DNA from: Chromatiales bacterium 21-64-14
Lineage (GTDB): Bacteria; Pseudomonadota; Gammaproteobacteria; 21-64-14
DNA length: 64,000 nt
Direction of reading: 5' to 3'
Assembly (NCBI GenBank): GCA_002255365.1
Contig: NCBI01000002.1
Location: 62,001-126,000, forward strand
The notes under the pieces are model-generated. The model searched no databases, had not been told where the DNA came from, and saw only the letters and a program-made list of their open reading frames with translations. Below, one piece after another: positions 7,605 through 17,301 of the stretch. Every line of letters begins with the position of its first letter. The stretch's first letter is position 1. The position numbers and the translations under genes are program-made.

Positions 7605-9929
7605 ATGGGCAAAAATCTCGTCATCGTTGAGTCGCCGGCCAAGGCCAAGACCATCAAGAAGTACCTGGGCAAGGACTTCGAGGTGTTGGCGTCCTATGGC
7701 CATGTGCGCGACCTGGTGCCCAAAGGCGGCGCGGTGGACCCAGACGCCGATTTCGCCATGAAGTACCAAGTCATCGAAAAGAATGCCCGGCATGTAACCG
7801 CCATCGCCAAGGCCGTGAAAGGCGCAGACGCTCTCTATCTGGCCACCGACCCGGATCGGGAAGGTGAGGCCATCTCCTGGCACCTCTACGAGCTGCTCAA
7901 GCAGCAAAAGACCCTCGAACACACGCCTATCCACCGGGTCGTATTTCACGAGATCACCGAGCGCGCGGTCAATGACGCGGTGGCACACCCCCGGGGTCTG
8001 TCGATGGACCTTGTGAACGCGCAGCAGGCGCGTCGCGCACTGGACTATCTGGTCGGCTTCAACCTTTCGCCCTTGTTGTGGAAAAAGATCCGCCATGGCC
8101 TATCCGCCGGTCGGGTGCAGAGCCCGGCACTGCGGCTGATCGTCGAGCGCGAAGAGGAAATAGAGAAATTCACGCCCCAGGAATACTGGACCGTAGAGGC
8201 CGACACGGCCAAGGACGCTCAGAAGTTCATCGCGCGGCTCACCCATTTTGCCGGAGAAAAACTCTCTCAGTTCTCGATCTCGGATCAGAAGACGGCTCAC
8301 AAGATCGATGCCGCGCTCAAAAAGCAGGGCGCCGGCAAGCTGATAGTATCCAACGTTGAGAAGAAGAAGCGGCGGCGCAACCCGGCAGCGCCGTTCATTA
8401 CCTCCACACTCCAGCAGGAGGCATCCCGCAAGTTGGGCTTTTCTGCGCAACGGACCATGCGCACCGCCCAGCAGCTCTACGAAGGCGTGGAGGTGGATGG
8501 CAGCGCGGTGGGGCTGATCAGCTACATGCGCACCGACTCGGTCAATTTGGCACAGGAAGCCATCGCGGATTTGCGCGCCTTGATCGCTGAGCGCTACGGC
8601 AAGGACAACCTGCCCAAGGACCCCCATGCCTACAAGACCCGGGCGAAGAACGCCCAGGAGGCACATGAGGCGATCCGACCGACCGCCGCGTCCCGCACAC
8701 CCGAGTCCGTCCACGACTACCTGACAGCGGATCAATTCAAGCTCTACGAGCTGATCTGGAAACGCACGGTAGCGTGCCAGATGATCAATGCGACCATCGA
8801 TACGGTAGCCGTCGACTTCTCCTGCGGCGAAGGAAACGTCTTCCGGGCCACCGGTTCCACCATCGTGGATCCGGGCTTCATGGCGGTCTACCAGGAGGGT
8901 GTAGACGACGCGAAAGCGGACAGTGAAGACCGCTTGCTGCCGCCGCTCCAGGTGGGAGACATCCTGGCCTTGGAGCAGATCCGTCCCGAACAGCATTTCA
9001 CGGAGCCGCCGCCCCGCTACACCGAGGCCAGTCTGGTGCGCGTCCTGGAGGAATACGGTATCGGGCGCCCTTCCACGTATGCCTCGATCATATCGACGCT
9101 GGTGCAACGGGAATACGCGGTGCTGGACAAGCGGCGCTTCCAACCCACGGACGTGGGGCGGATCGTATCGCGGTTCCTGAGCCAGCACTTCACTCAATAC
9201 GTGGACTACGATTTTACGGCGAAACTGGAGGATGAGTTGGACGCGGTGGCGCGCGGCGAGAAGAACTGGATTCCGCTCATGCACGCGTTCTGGAAGCCCT
9301 TCCAGGAACTGGTGAAAGACAAGGAGAAGAATATCTCACGGACCGAGGCGACCACCGAGGCGACGGACGAGGCGTGCCCCAAGTGCGGCAAGCCGCTGAC
9401 CATACGGTTGGGCCGTCGCGGCCGTTTCATCGGTTGCAGCGGGTACCCGGATTGCGACTATACCCGGGACGTGGATGGAAACCATGAAGAGCCCGATACC
9501 AGCGCTGTAGAAGGGCGCAGCTGCCCGCAGTGCCAGTCGCCGCTCCTGGTACGCCGGGGACGCTACGGGAAATTTATCGGATGCAGTACCTATCCGAAAT
9601 GCCGTTTCATCGAGCCGCTGGAAAAACCGTCCGACACCGGGGTCAGCTGTCCCCAATGCGCCAAGGGCACCATGCTCAAACGCAAGTCGCGCTACGGCAA
9701 GATCTTCTATTCCTGCTCCACCTACCCGCAGTGCGATTACGCGGTATGGAACGAACCTCTGGCTGAGCCGTGCCCCAGTTGCGGCTGGCCCATGCTCACA
9801 GCGAAAACTACCAAGCGCCGGGGCACCGAGAAGGTGTGTCCGCGGAAGGAATGCGGGTTTGCCGAACCCATGGATAGCGATCAGGCGGAGGGATCGGAAG
9901 AGTCGATAGGGAAAACGGCGTCCCGCTGA
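7605..9929 (+). CDS. topA: DNA topoisomerase I
   Basis: Type IA topoisomerase that relaxes negative supercoils. The 774-residue protein has an N-terminal Toprim domain (LVIVESPAKAKTI from residue 5; ATDPDREGE with acidic metal ligands near 80-86). The active-site tyrosine is in ISYMRTDS at about Y307. From about residue 591 the C-terminus carries four zinc-ribbon-like units. The first three are tetracysteine ribbons (CPKC..C..C, CPQC..C..C, CPQC..C..C) and the fourth is CPSC..C..C. The extra ribbons compare with three zinc fingers plus zinc-less ribbons in E. coli TopA, although overall length is somewhat shorter than 865 aa. It is preceded by smg, as in many relatives. Confidence 0.97.
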   Translation: MGKNLVIVESPAKAKTIKKYLGKDFEVLASYGHVRDLVPKGGAVDPDADFAMKYQVIEKNARHVTAIAKAVKGADALYLATDPDREGEAISWHLYELLKQQKTLEHTPIHRVVFHEITERAVNDAVAHPRGLSMDLVNAQQARRALDYLVGFNLSPLLWKKIRHGLSAGRVQSPALRLIVEREEEIEKFTPQEYWTVEADTAKDAQKFIARLTHFAGEKLSQFSISDQKTAHKIDAALKKQGAGKLIVSNVEKKKRRRNPAAPFITSTLQQEASRKLGFSAQRTMRTAQQLYEGVEVDGSAVGLISYMRTDSVNLAQEAIADLRALIAERYGKDNLPKDPHAYKTRAKNAQEAHEAIRPTAASRTPESVHDYLTADQFKLYELIWKRTVACQMINATIDTVAVDFSCGEGNVFRATGSTIVDPGFMAVYQEGVDDAKADSEDRLLPPLQVGDILALEQIRPEQHFTEPPPRYTEASLVRVLEEYGIGRPSTYASIISTLVQREYAVLDKRRFQPTDVGRIVSRFLSQHFTQYVDYDFTAKLEDELDAVARGEKNWIPLMHAFWKPFQELVKDKEKNISRTEATTEATDEACPKCGKPLTIRLGRRGRFIGCSGYPDCDYTRDVDGNHEEPDTSAVEGRSCPQCQSPLLVRRGRYGKFIGCSTYPKCRFIEPLEKPSDTGVSCPQCAKGTMLKRKSRYGKIFYSCSTYPQCDYAVWNEPLAEPCPSCGWPMLTAKTTKRRGTEKVCPRKECGFAEPMDSDQAEGSEESIGKTASR

Positions 9930-10038
9930 GAATCTGACCGGCACCGGGCGCCCGGGCGGGCACCGGGCTTTGACCCGCAGTCATGACCCGGCTATCTTGG
10001 ACACTTTGATCCCTACATCCTCCGTTCTAGGAAGATCC

Positions 10039-10545
10039 ATGGCCAAACCTTTCGTAGCCGTTCTGATGGGTTCCAGCTCCGATCTACCAACGATGGAGGA
10101 GACGCTCAGCGTGCTGAACGCCTTGCGTATCCCCTTCGAGGTAAAGATCACCTCTGCCCACCGGACACCGGACGCCACTCACGAATACGTACAGGACGCG
10201 GATCAACGGGGCTGCGCGGTGTTCATTGCGGCAGCCGGCATGGCCGCCCACCTGGCCGGTACGGTCGCCGGGCTCACCACCCGGCCGGTGGTTGGTGTGC
10301 CCTTGAGTTCCGGCCCGCTGCAGGGCGTGGACGCGCTGCTCTCCACTGTCCAGATGCCGGGCGGCATCCCCGTGGCCTGCGTAGCTGTGGGCAAGGCCGG
10401 GGCGCGCAACGCGGGTTATCTGGCAGCCCAGATCCTGGCGATTTCGGACCCGGAGCTGACGGTCCGACTACGGGACGACCGGCAGGCCAATGCCGAGAAG
10501 GTGCGTGATACCGACCGTCAGCTCCAGGAACGTTACCACTCCTAG
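10039..10545 (+). CDS. purE: N5-carboxyaminoimidazole ribonucleotide mutase (PurE class I)
   Basis: PurE converts N5-CAIR to 4-carboxy-AIR in purine synthesis. The 168-residue protein has GSSSD (11-15), SAHRTP (39-44) and [11 protein letters not shown], the class I substrate and active-site motifs. The ATG at 10039 follows a GGAAG ribosome-binding site; upstream codons lack similarity. Class I PurE normally works with PurK (N5-CAIR synthase), usually the next gene. Here the next genes are a small unknown ORF and tsaC, so purK must be elsewhere or absent. Confidence 0.96.
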   Translation: MAKPFVAVLMGSSSDLPTMEETLSVLNALRIPFEVKITSAHRTPDATHEYVQDADQRGCAVFIAAAGMAAHLAGTVAGLTTRPVVGVPLSSGPLQGVDALLSTVQMPGGIPVACVAVGKAGARNAGYLAAQILAISDPELTVRLRDDRQANAEKVRDTDRQLQERYHS

Positions 10546-10707
10546 GAAATCCGGTCCGAATGATCCGTGGGTACCGAGACGCACGCCGGACTCCCTGTAA
10601 GGTCTCCCTTGGGACCTGCGACTAAGCAAGTAGGCGTCCGCTCGTAGCGGATGCGCTTTAGGGCCGGCATCGGCGACCGTCGAACGGGATTGACCGGGAG
10701 GTGCAAG

Positions 10708-11082
10708 GTGGACCATACGGTACAGCTGTTCGACCGGCCGGTACGACTCGTGTTGACCCCGTCTGCGGAGCGTGCGGCCACGGAGCGCGCCGCGCCTCTG
10801 ATCGCAGAAATGGAACTACTGTTCAGTTGCATGGTGGCCAAACGGTTCCACTTCCACGAGGCGGAGCCGGACGCGGCCGCTGTGGCGGTTTCCCCGATGC
10901 TGCATCTGGCGTTCCGCGCCACCGTCGCCAGCACCTGCGACGTGGGAGAAGGCAAGCCGTTGCGCCACGACTCCACTCCACTACCGGATCCACGTCCTTA
11001 TGTACCGAAGTGGTGCCGCATCGACTGGGCGAATGGGTCGTGGCATGGCGAGTTCGGCTACGATCCAGCCGATCAGCGCTAA
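10708..11082 (+). CDS. Conserved-looking hypothetical protein, 124 aa
   Basis: I do not recognise this family. A GTG start at 10708 is chosen because GGGAGG lies six bases upstream; an ATG at 10651 would add 19 residues without a ribosome-binding site. The protein (VDHTVQLFDRPVRLVL...) is soluble, has no signal peptide, and ends in a Trp-rich stretch (PKWCRIDWANGSWHGEFGYD). Two cysteines (FSCMV, STCDV) and a third in WCR could be structural. It lies between purE (162 bases upstream) and tsaC (42 bases downstream) on the same strand, so co-transcription with tsaC is plausible. Codon use looks native to the region. Confidence 0.65.
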   Translation: MDHTVQLFDRPVRLVLTPSAERAATERAAPLIAEMELLFSCMVAKRFHFHEAEPDAAAVAVSPMLHLAFRATVASTCDVGEGKPLRHDSTPLPDPRPYVPKWCRIDWANGSWHGEFGYDPADQR

Positions 11083-11124
11083 CGGCGCACCCGGACCCGC
11101 CCATACCCTCGACCCTACCCCTCC

Positions 11125-11682
11125 ATGAATCCTTGGCAACTGCGTGAGGCGGTCCGAACGCTCCGTAACGGTGGCGTGATCGCCTATCCTACGGAGGCCG
11201 TCTATGGCCTGGGTTGCGCCCCCCAGGACGCGGTGGCGGTCCAGCGGGTGTTGGCGCTGAAGGCGCGGCCCATGGCCAAGGGACTGATCCTGATCGCCAG
11301 TGACTTCGCCCAGTTGGAACCATTCCTGCTGCCGCTCGAAGCGCGTCTTTGGCGACGGATACAAGACACTTGGCCTGGGCCCGTGACTTGGCTGCTGCCC
11401 GCCCGTCCCGAGGTCCCGGACTATCTGCGTGGTGCCCACGATACCCTGGCGGTCCGGGTCACCGCCCATCCCGTGGCAGCGGCGCTATGCCGAGCGTCCC
11501 GCCACGCGTTGGTCTCCACCAGCGCCAACCGCAGCGGCCAACCCCCCGCCCGCAGCGCGCTAGGGGTGCGGCGGCGCTTCGGCCACGACGTTAACCGTGT
11601 CGTTCCGGGGCCGCTCGGCGGCCGGCCCCGGCCCACGGAGATCCGCGACGGGCGTACCGGGCACACGCTGCGTAGTGGCTAG
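11125..11682 (+). CDS. tsaC: Threonylcarbamoyl-AMP synthase (TsaC/YrdC type)
   Basis: TsaC makes threonylcarbamoyl-AMP from threonine, bicarbonate and ATP, the precursor of t6A37 in ANN-decoding tRNAs. The 185-residue single-domain protein carries the YrdC signature: GGVIAYPTEAVYGLGC near residues 16-31, the KxR-type motif in KARPMAKGL, and STSANRSGQPPA. The short form without a Sua5 C-terminal domain is the TsaC type. In many gammaproteobacteria tsaC lies with hemF and aroE, as here (hemB is inserted before aroE). About 195 bases without a recognisable gene separate it from hemF. Confidence 0.94.
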   Translation: MNPWQLREAVRTLRNGGVIAYPTEAVYGLGCAPQDAVAVQRVLALKARPMAKGLILIASDFAQLEPFLLPLEARLWRRIQDTWPGPVTWLLPARPEVPDYLRGAHDTLAVRVTAHPVAAALCRASRHALVSTSANRSGQPPARSALGVRRRFGHDVNRVVPGPLGGRPRPTEIRDGRTGHTLRSG

Positions 11683-11835
11683 ACGCGGGTCACACAGCGG
11701 TTCGTAGCGCGGCCCGAGGGAAGAACGGGGCCAATTGCGGTCGCGATTGAGCAAAGCCCGTCGGAAAGATTACCCGGTACACCGCTTTCGCAGTAGCACA
11801 AACCGCCGTCCAACAGGCGCTTTGGGTCGGGCTGA

Positions 11836-12786
<951 letters not shown>

Positions 12787-12831
12787 CCGGGGTTGCGGCG
12801 TTATGCAGGGGCAGGGGCGCGGCGCTTTCGC

Positions 12832-12857
12832 AAAAAAAACCCTGCCAATCGGCAGGG
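12832..12857 (-). terminator. Strong intrinsic terminator, minus strand
   Basis: Read on the minus strand, a perfect 7-bp stem CCCTGCC / GGCAGGG (12840-12857) with loop GATT is followed by eight uridines (12832-12839), a textbook Rho-independent terminator. The nearest minus-strand coding gene ends 457 bases upstream at 13315, so it ends either that gene's long 3' untranslated region or a separate non-coding transcript. Confidence 0.85.
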
Positions 12858-13236
12858 CAAGCGCAGTTAGCGCAGGAGGAGTAAACCGAAACTTTCACCA
12901 CCCCGAGAATACGGTGGGCCAAACTGCGTGCAGGACCCCGAGCCTTTAAACGCGAACTCCTACGGATTGGGGCTGTGCGGCGTCTCAGGATCCCCGCCTT
13001 GCGGGCGGATATTCACAACGACACCAACAACGCACCCCGGCTCTCAGTCCCTTTGATTAAAGATCGTGGTAGCTGCACGCAGGGGGCATCGCCCCTGGCC
13101 CACAAGCATCCTGTGCTTCCGTTATCGGCGGGGTTCTGCCGTCCTTGAGCGCTGGCGGAACCCGTACCGAAAATCCATCCTTGTAATCCGAGAGTTGCAA
13201 GGGCAATGCCAACTTCGGTTCCGATCGCCATAAAAT
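12832..13236 (-). ncRNA. Candidate small RNA in the gap between hemF and the GGDEF/EAL gene
   Basis: The 528-base gap 12787-13314 has no convincing gene but has the ends of a transcript on the minus strand. An unusually AT-rich block at 13231-13270 contains a TATACA-like -10 (13239-13244) with only weak -35 candidates, and the strong terminator lies at 12832-12857. The roughly 400-base interval can form several stems, for example CAGGGGC/GCCCCCTG near 13085-13105 and CCCGCC/GGCGGG near 12995-13011. Short ORFs on this strand (such as 13013-13231, 72 codons) look non-coding. I compared it by eye with 6S, tmRNA, RNase P RNA and common riboswitches and saw no match. The 5' end is a guess. Confidence 0.3.
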
Positions 13237-13314
13237 CATGTATAACATTGAATAATAAATGAATAATGATTTGCCCGCCGGCTCATGGGCACAGCTACCA
13301 CGGACCGGGGCGCG

Positions 13315-15906
13315 CTAGGTTCGACGGCGGCTTGACGTTAAAATCTCGGCGCCCGCCGGGTTCCCGGCGCCCACGGCGATCTCCAGCGAGGATAGGGGTC
13401 GGCATAGATAGTCCCCCTGGACATAGTCAACGCCACACTCTTTCAACAATCGCAAAATGGCGGCACTCTCCACGTACTCGGCGACGGTACGCCGGCCCAG
13501 GGAATGGGCGATATCGTTCATGGACACCACCATGGCCCGGTCGATGGGATCGTGCGCCATATCCTGTACGAAGGATCCATCGATCTTGATGATATCCACC
13601 GGCAGGTGCTTGAGGTGGGAGAAGGAGCTGAACCCGGACCCGAAATCGTCCAGGGCAAACCGGCAACCGAGATTCCTGAGCTCCATGATGAATCGGCGTG
13701 CGCCTTCCAGGTTGTGGATCGCGGACGTCTCGGTAATCTCGAAGACTAGGCAACCGGGATCCAGTCGAAGATCCTCCAGCATCCCCTTGATATAGGGCAG
13801 AACGAACTTGTCGTCCAGGATGCTCCCGGAGAGGTTGATCGAGAGCACGACGCGCCGATCGTGCGCCTGCCAGCGCACGAGTTCCTCCAGCGCGCGGGTC
13901 ATGACCCATACGTCGATCTCGTGCATGAAATTGAACCGCTCGGCCGTCGGAAGGAAGGCATGCGGAGAAATCAGCACGCCATCCGGGCCCTTCAGCCGGA
14001 CCAGGACCTCCAGATAGATCGGATCGATTCGTCTGCGGCCGGCCAGTGCGCGCCAAAGCTGGTCGGGCTCGTCAGGCAGACCGCTCACCCCGATTACATC
14101 CATCGGGACAATGGGTTGGTAGTGCAAGACGAACTGGTCGTTCTGGAGCGCGTCCCGCAACCGGGTATTCCAACCCAACTCCAGGTCCATCGTGTTCTTG
14201 GTGTCCTGCTCACCCTCGAAGACATGGGTCTGGTTACGCCCAGTCTGTTTCGCGATGTGACAGGCTATATCGGCATTTGCCAGCACGTCGCCCGGCGACT
14301 GGCTGTCCCGGTCGATCAGCGCAACGCCGATACTCGCGTCGATGCGGTACTGCTTCCCCCCGTAGCTGAAGGTGTACTGATTAAGGAGCGACCGGAATTT
14401 ATCGGCCGCCGTGTAGACGCTGCCCGGATCGACATTACGGAGGATCACGGCGAATTCATCGCCCCCCAGGCGCGCGAGGAAATCCGATTCCCGCAGCGGG
14501 CCGCGGAGCTGGTGGGCGACCTCGATCAGCAACCGGTCGCCCGCCGTGTGGCCGGCGGTATCGTTGATGTACTTGAAGCGATCCAGATCGATGTACAACA
14601 AGGCGCTGCACTCCGAACTGCGCCTCAGCCGGGCGACTTCCTGTTCGAGCTGCTCCTCAAAATAGCGGCGATTGAGCAATTCAGTGAGCGGGTCGTGGGT
14701 CGCCTGCCAACGCAGCCGCTCCTCGAGTGTCTTGCGCTCGGATATGTCCCGAAATGCCACGACCGAACCTTCGCGCCGATCCTGTATCGTCAGCGGGTAT
14801 ACGGTACATTCGACCGGTATCGGCTTCCCGGATCGATGCCAGAACACCGTCTCCCAGGACCGGATCTCGCTCCCTCCCTCGTAGGCACGGCGCAGAAAAC
14901 AGGTTCGCGGTTCAATCGGCATCCCTCGCTCATCGGCATAATGGAACAGGGACTGGGGCTCTTTTCCCTCCAATTGATCCTCATCCCGGTAGCCCAGGAT
15001 CTGGCGCGCGGCGGGGTTTATAAACGTGATCGAGCCGGACGGATCGACCCCATAGACGCCCTCGCCGACCGAACTCAAGATCCCCGCGAGACGTTGACGC
15101 TCCGCTTCGATCGACTGCTGTACCCGGATCGTGCGTTCCATGGCGGCGACCCGCGCCAGGAACAGCTCGTTGGCCTCACTCTTGAACATGCAGTCCACAG
15201 CGCCCGCGTCCAGACAGTCCTTGATCACCTGATCCAGATAGGTACTGGTAATAATGGCACTCATGATATGGTGGGTTTGCGGATGTTCCCGCAGCTTGCG
15301 ACAAAGCACATCGCCGGTGGCTTCCGGCATGAAATAATCAATGATGGCAATATCGAAAGAGCTCTGGAGCGCCAGCTCCATTCCCTCAGCGACACTGCAG
15401 GCGGTCTCGGTACGGTAGCCCTTACCGCGCAGCAGGCGCCGGAACAAGCCACGCACGCTGGGTGAATCATCCACAAACAGGATGCGGATAGCCTTCTCCG
15501 CACATTGATCCGTGGCAACCGACGGGACGGGCGGGGTCAGGAGCTTGGAGAGTGAAACGCCGGCCTCACCGTAGTTGTCCCACAGCACCAGGGCGGTTCC
15601 GGGACGGTTGGCCGCCCATTCGCGCAACGCCGTACCGGTTTCATGCGCCAGGACCAGAACCGCGATCGCCCTACCGTCGGGGTCCTCCAGGAGCGACAGG
15701 AACTCGTCGGCCTGGGGGTCGGTATGGGTGGGCCAGCCCACCACGATCCCGGAATAGTCGGTTCCGTCCCGTCGATGACGACGCAGCCTGTCCAACCCTG
15801 CGTCATAGGCCCCCACATGATCGACCTGGTAGCCTTGGTCGCACAGATGCTTGCCCAACGCGTGGCGCAGGGTAGCGGATCGCTCGATAACCAGGATGCG
15901 TTGCAA
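13315..15906 (-). CDS. Multidomain REC-PAS-GGDEF-EAL cyclic-di-GMP regulator
   Basis: An 863-residue cytoplasmic protein with no membrane segments. Residues 1-118 fold like a receiver, but the phospho-acceptor Asp is replaced (IVVGWPT), so it is a pseudo-receiver. Residues 140-258 are a second receiver with intact acidic residues (FVDDS) and phospho-acceptor D190 (IIDYFMPE). A PAS domain (about 270-390) follows. The GGDEF domain (about 400-565) has an intact GGDEF motif (481-485) and an I-site RESD (472-475), indicating product-inhibited diguanylate cyclase potential. The EAL domain (about 575-845) reads EVL (633-635) instead of EAL. It keeps NLSG, FEITET, DDFGSGFSS, KIDGSF and AEYVES, so phosphodiesterase activity is possible. 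Start is TTG at 15904-15906; no ATG precedes the conserved N-terminus. The partner kinase is not adjacent. Confidence 0.92.
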   Translation of the reverse strand: MQRILVIERSATLRHALGKHLCDQGYQVDHVGAYDAGLDRLRRHRRDGTDYSGIVVGWPTHTDPQADEFLSLLEDPDGRAIAVLVLAHETGTALREWAANRPGTALVLWDNYGEAGVSLSKLLTPPVPSVATDQCAEKAIRILFVDDSPSVRGLFRRLLRGKGYRTETACSVAEGMELALQSSFDIAIIDYFMPEATGDVLCRKLREHPQTHHIMSAIITSTYLDQVIKDCLDAGAVDCMFKSEANELFLARVAAMERTIRVQQSIEAERQRLAGILSSVGEGVYGVDPSGSITFINPAARQILGYRDEDQLEGKEPQSLFHYADERGMPIEPRTCFLRRAYEGGSEIRSWETVFWHRSGKPIPVECTVYPLTIQDRREGSVVAFRDISERKTLEERLRWQATHDPLTELLNRRYFEEQLEQEVARLRRSSECSALLYIDLDRFKYINDTAGHTAGDRLLIEVAHQLRGPLRESDFLARLGGDEFAVILRNVDPGSVYTAADKFRSLLNQYTFSYGGKQYRIDASIGVALIDRDSQSPGDVLANADIACHIAKQTGRNQTHVFEGEQDTKNTMDLELGWNTRLRDALQNDQFVLHYQPIVPMDVIGVSGLPDEPDQLWRALAGRRRIDPIYLEVLVRLKGPDGVLISPHAFLPTAERFNFMHEIDVWVMTRALEELVRWQAHDRRVVLSINLSGSILDDKFVLPYIKGMLEDLRLDPGCLVFEITETSAIHNLEGARRFIMELRNLGCRFALDDFGSGFSSFSHLKHLPVDIIKIDGSFVQDMAHDPIDRAMVVSMNDIAHSLGRRTVAEYVESAAILRLLKECGVDYVQGDYLCRPLSSLEIAVGAGNPAGAEILTSSRRRT

Positions 15907-16012
15907 GCCGGTAAGGTCCCTGGGCCGCTGGAAGCACGGGAAGCTGGGTTCCTACCTTAGCGGCAGCAAGGGCTTCACCTTGAATCGGTTTGTAGCCCGG
16001 CGTGGTGAAAAA

Positions 16013-16041
16013 ATTATATTAGGAATCGCGGGTTGTGGGTT
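16013..16041 (-). promoter_or_regulatory. Putative promoter of the GGDEF/EAL gene
   Basis: The minus strand has a perfect TATAAT at 16013-16018 within AT-rich sequence, about 107 bases before the TTG start at 15906. No good -35 is seen at 16-18 bases upstream (AACCCA is the best), so it may need an activator or an alternative start. Confidence 0.4.
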
Positions 16042-16825
16042 AGCGGAGGCGGTCGGCCGACGCCGGCCGGACCGCAAGGCCCCGCCGATTCTGGCGACTT
16101 TGACGACTCTGGCGCACCAGCACCAACAGGCACAGCAGCGCTACTCCGACCAGCAATACCGCCACCGGAAACGGTGGCGGAACCACCTGCCATCGGGTGA
16201 CGAACCGAACGGTGCCCCCGGCGCCAAGTTGGAAGCGCAGGCGCAGGCCAGCGGTGCGCTGCGCCGGTCCGTTACCGGGATACGCATTGCGTCCCCCGAA
16301 GGATCGGTCCGGCAACACAAGGGTCCCGGCCCCGGTCAATACGTAGGGGGGACTGAACAGTGTCGCGACGGGAACCCCGTTCAGCATGGCAGTGAAAATC
16401 GGGCTGCGGTCCACCGAGGTGAGCAACGGATCACGCCCCGGGCCCGAAACTGTTCCAGACAATCGACCGACAATCTGCGCGGGGGGCCGCACGTCCTCGG
16501 GTACCGGCACCGAAAATGTCGCACGGTACTCCTTCGGACCGGAAGTATCGTTTCCCAGAGTGAACATCAGATGCAGACCCAGATCCCGGGCCATCGTCAA
16601 TTCACCGGAGGAATCGCAACACCCGGGGCCGTGGGTCGTCCAGCGGTAGGTGTAGCCACCATCCGCGCCGCGCACCGCATCCAGCTGCTGCCGAACGGCG
16701 GGCGCGTGTCCCATCTGCAGGACCATCTGTACTGGCCCTGGCACCGCACCCCACGCCCATGTGGACAACACAGACGCCGCCACCAGGACACCGCGCGTCA
16801 GCATCCGCCGCGTGCGTAGGCCCAT
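16040..16825 (-). CDS. Exported, C-terminally membrane-anchored hypothetical protein
   Basis: I do not recognise the family. The ATG at 16823-16825 follows GGAGGGAGCC, a strong ribosome-binding site; a longer frame upstream is disfavoured. The 261-residue protein starts with a signal peptide (RTRRMLTRG then a hydrophobic run to STWAWGA). A beta-rich extracytoplasmic region of about 200 residues follows, containing a CC pair (GPGCCDSSGE). It ends with one membrane helix (about 225-247: PFPVAVLLVGVALLCLLVLV) and a basic tail (RQSRQSRQNRR). This is signal peptide, exported domain, stop-transfer anchor, with a short cytoplasmic tail. No LPXTG, PEP or Gly-Gly sorting motif precedes the helix. It lies on the same strand as the GGDEF gene, upstream of its promoter; function unknown. 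Confidence 0.7.
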   Translation of the reverse strand: MGLRTRRMLTRGVLVAASVLSTWAWGAVPGPVQMVLQMGHAPAVRQQLDAVRGADGGYTYRWTTHGPGCCDSSGELTMARDLGLHLMFTLGNDTSGPKEYRATFSVPVPEDVRPPAQIVGRLSGTVSGPGRDPLLTSVDRSPIFTAMLNGVPVATLFSPPYVLTGAGTLVLPDRSFGGRNAYPGNGPAQRTAGLRLRFQLGAGGTVRFVTRWQVVPPPFPVAVLLVGVALLCLLVLVRQSRQSRQNRRGLAVRPASADRLR

Positions 16826-17301
16826 GGCTCCCTCCTCTGGTGCGCGATACGCGTCGTTGTTATGCGCCCGCCGCTTCCGCGGGATCCGGCTCATGACACG
16901 GCCGGGCAAATTCAATTTTTATGGAAAGCAAAATTCAGGCCACGATTACCAAGTCGCTCTTTATCCGGCCGAAATCCATGCCACCTACCACGCACGGTGG
17001 ACCGTGGGAACCATGGATGTAAAAAAAACCGACGCCCATTCAAGGACGTTATGCCTGCGTCCAGTGGCATCGCGCCGCAAGCCGTTGGTCTTTCAACCGT
17101 TGCTCAATGGCTTATCGTCAGTGGCACGAGGCCCTAGGCGTAAGAAATTCCGACAACGGCGGTCGCCATCGCGGAGCGCTCTGGATCTCGACCATACCTG
17201 GATTGAGACGTGCGTCGCGCGGGTTTCATTCCGCAGCACACCGGAACTCCGACCATGGAGAGGGTGTGCACGGGGACGACTGTCAATGGATACGGGCGGG
17301 A
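16826..17301 (+). other. Intergenic stretch with no supported gene
   Basis: The 476 bases between the exported protein start and the DUF302 gene end include an AT-richer patch near 16900-17035 with an eight-A run (17022-17030). Plus-strand ORFs here (for example 16761-17360) overlap the neighbouring gene antisense and show no protein-like composition. The region may hold the promoter of the exported protein. I see no RNA gene. Confidence 0.4.

Noticed and set aside
12787-13314. Match to 6S RNA, tmRNA, RNase P RNA or a c-di-GMP riboswitch
   Set aside because: None of the conserved cores (for example the RNase P GAGGAAAGUCC block or a tmRNA CCA end) could be found on either strand.
13861-15465. 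Plus-strand 534-codon open frame
   Set aside because: It is antisense to the GGDEF/EAL gene, whose motifs are all intact. High GC leaves long antisense frames open and this one shows no domain or ribosome-binding site.
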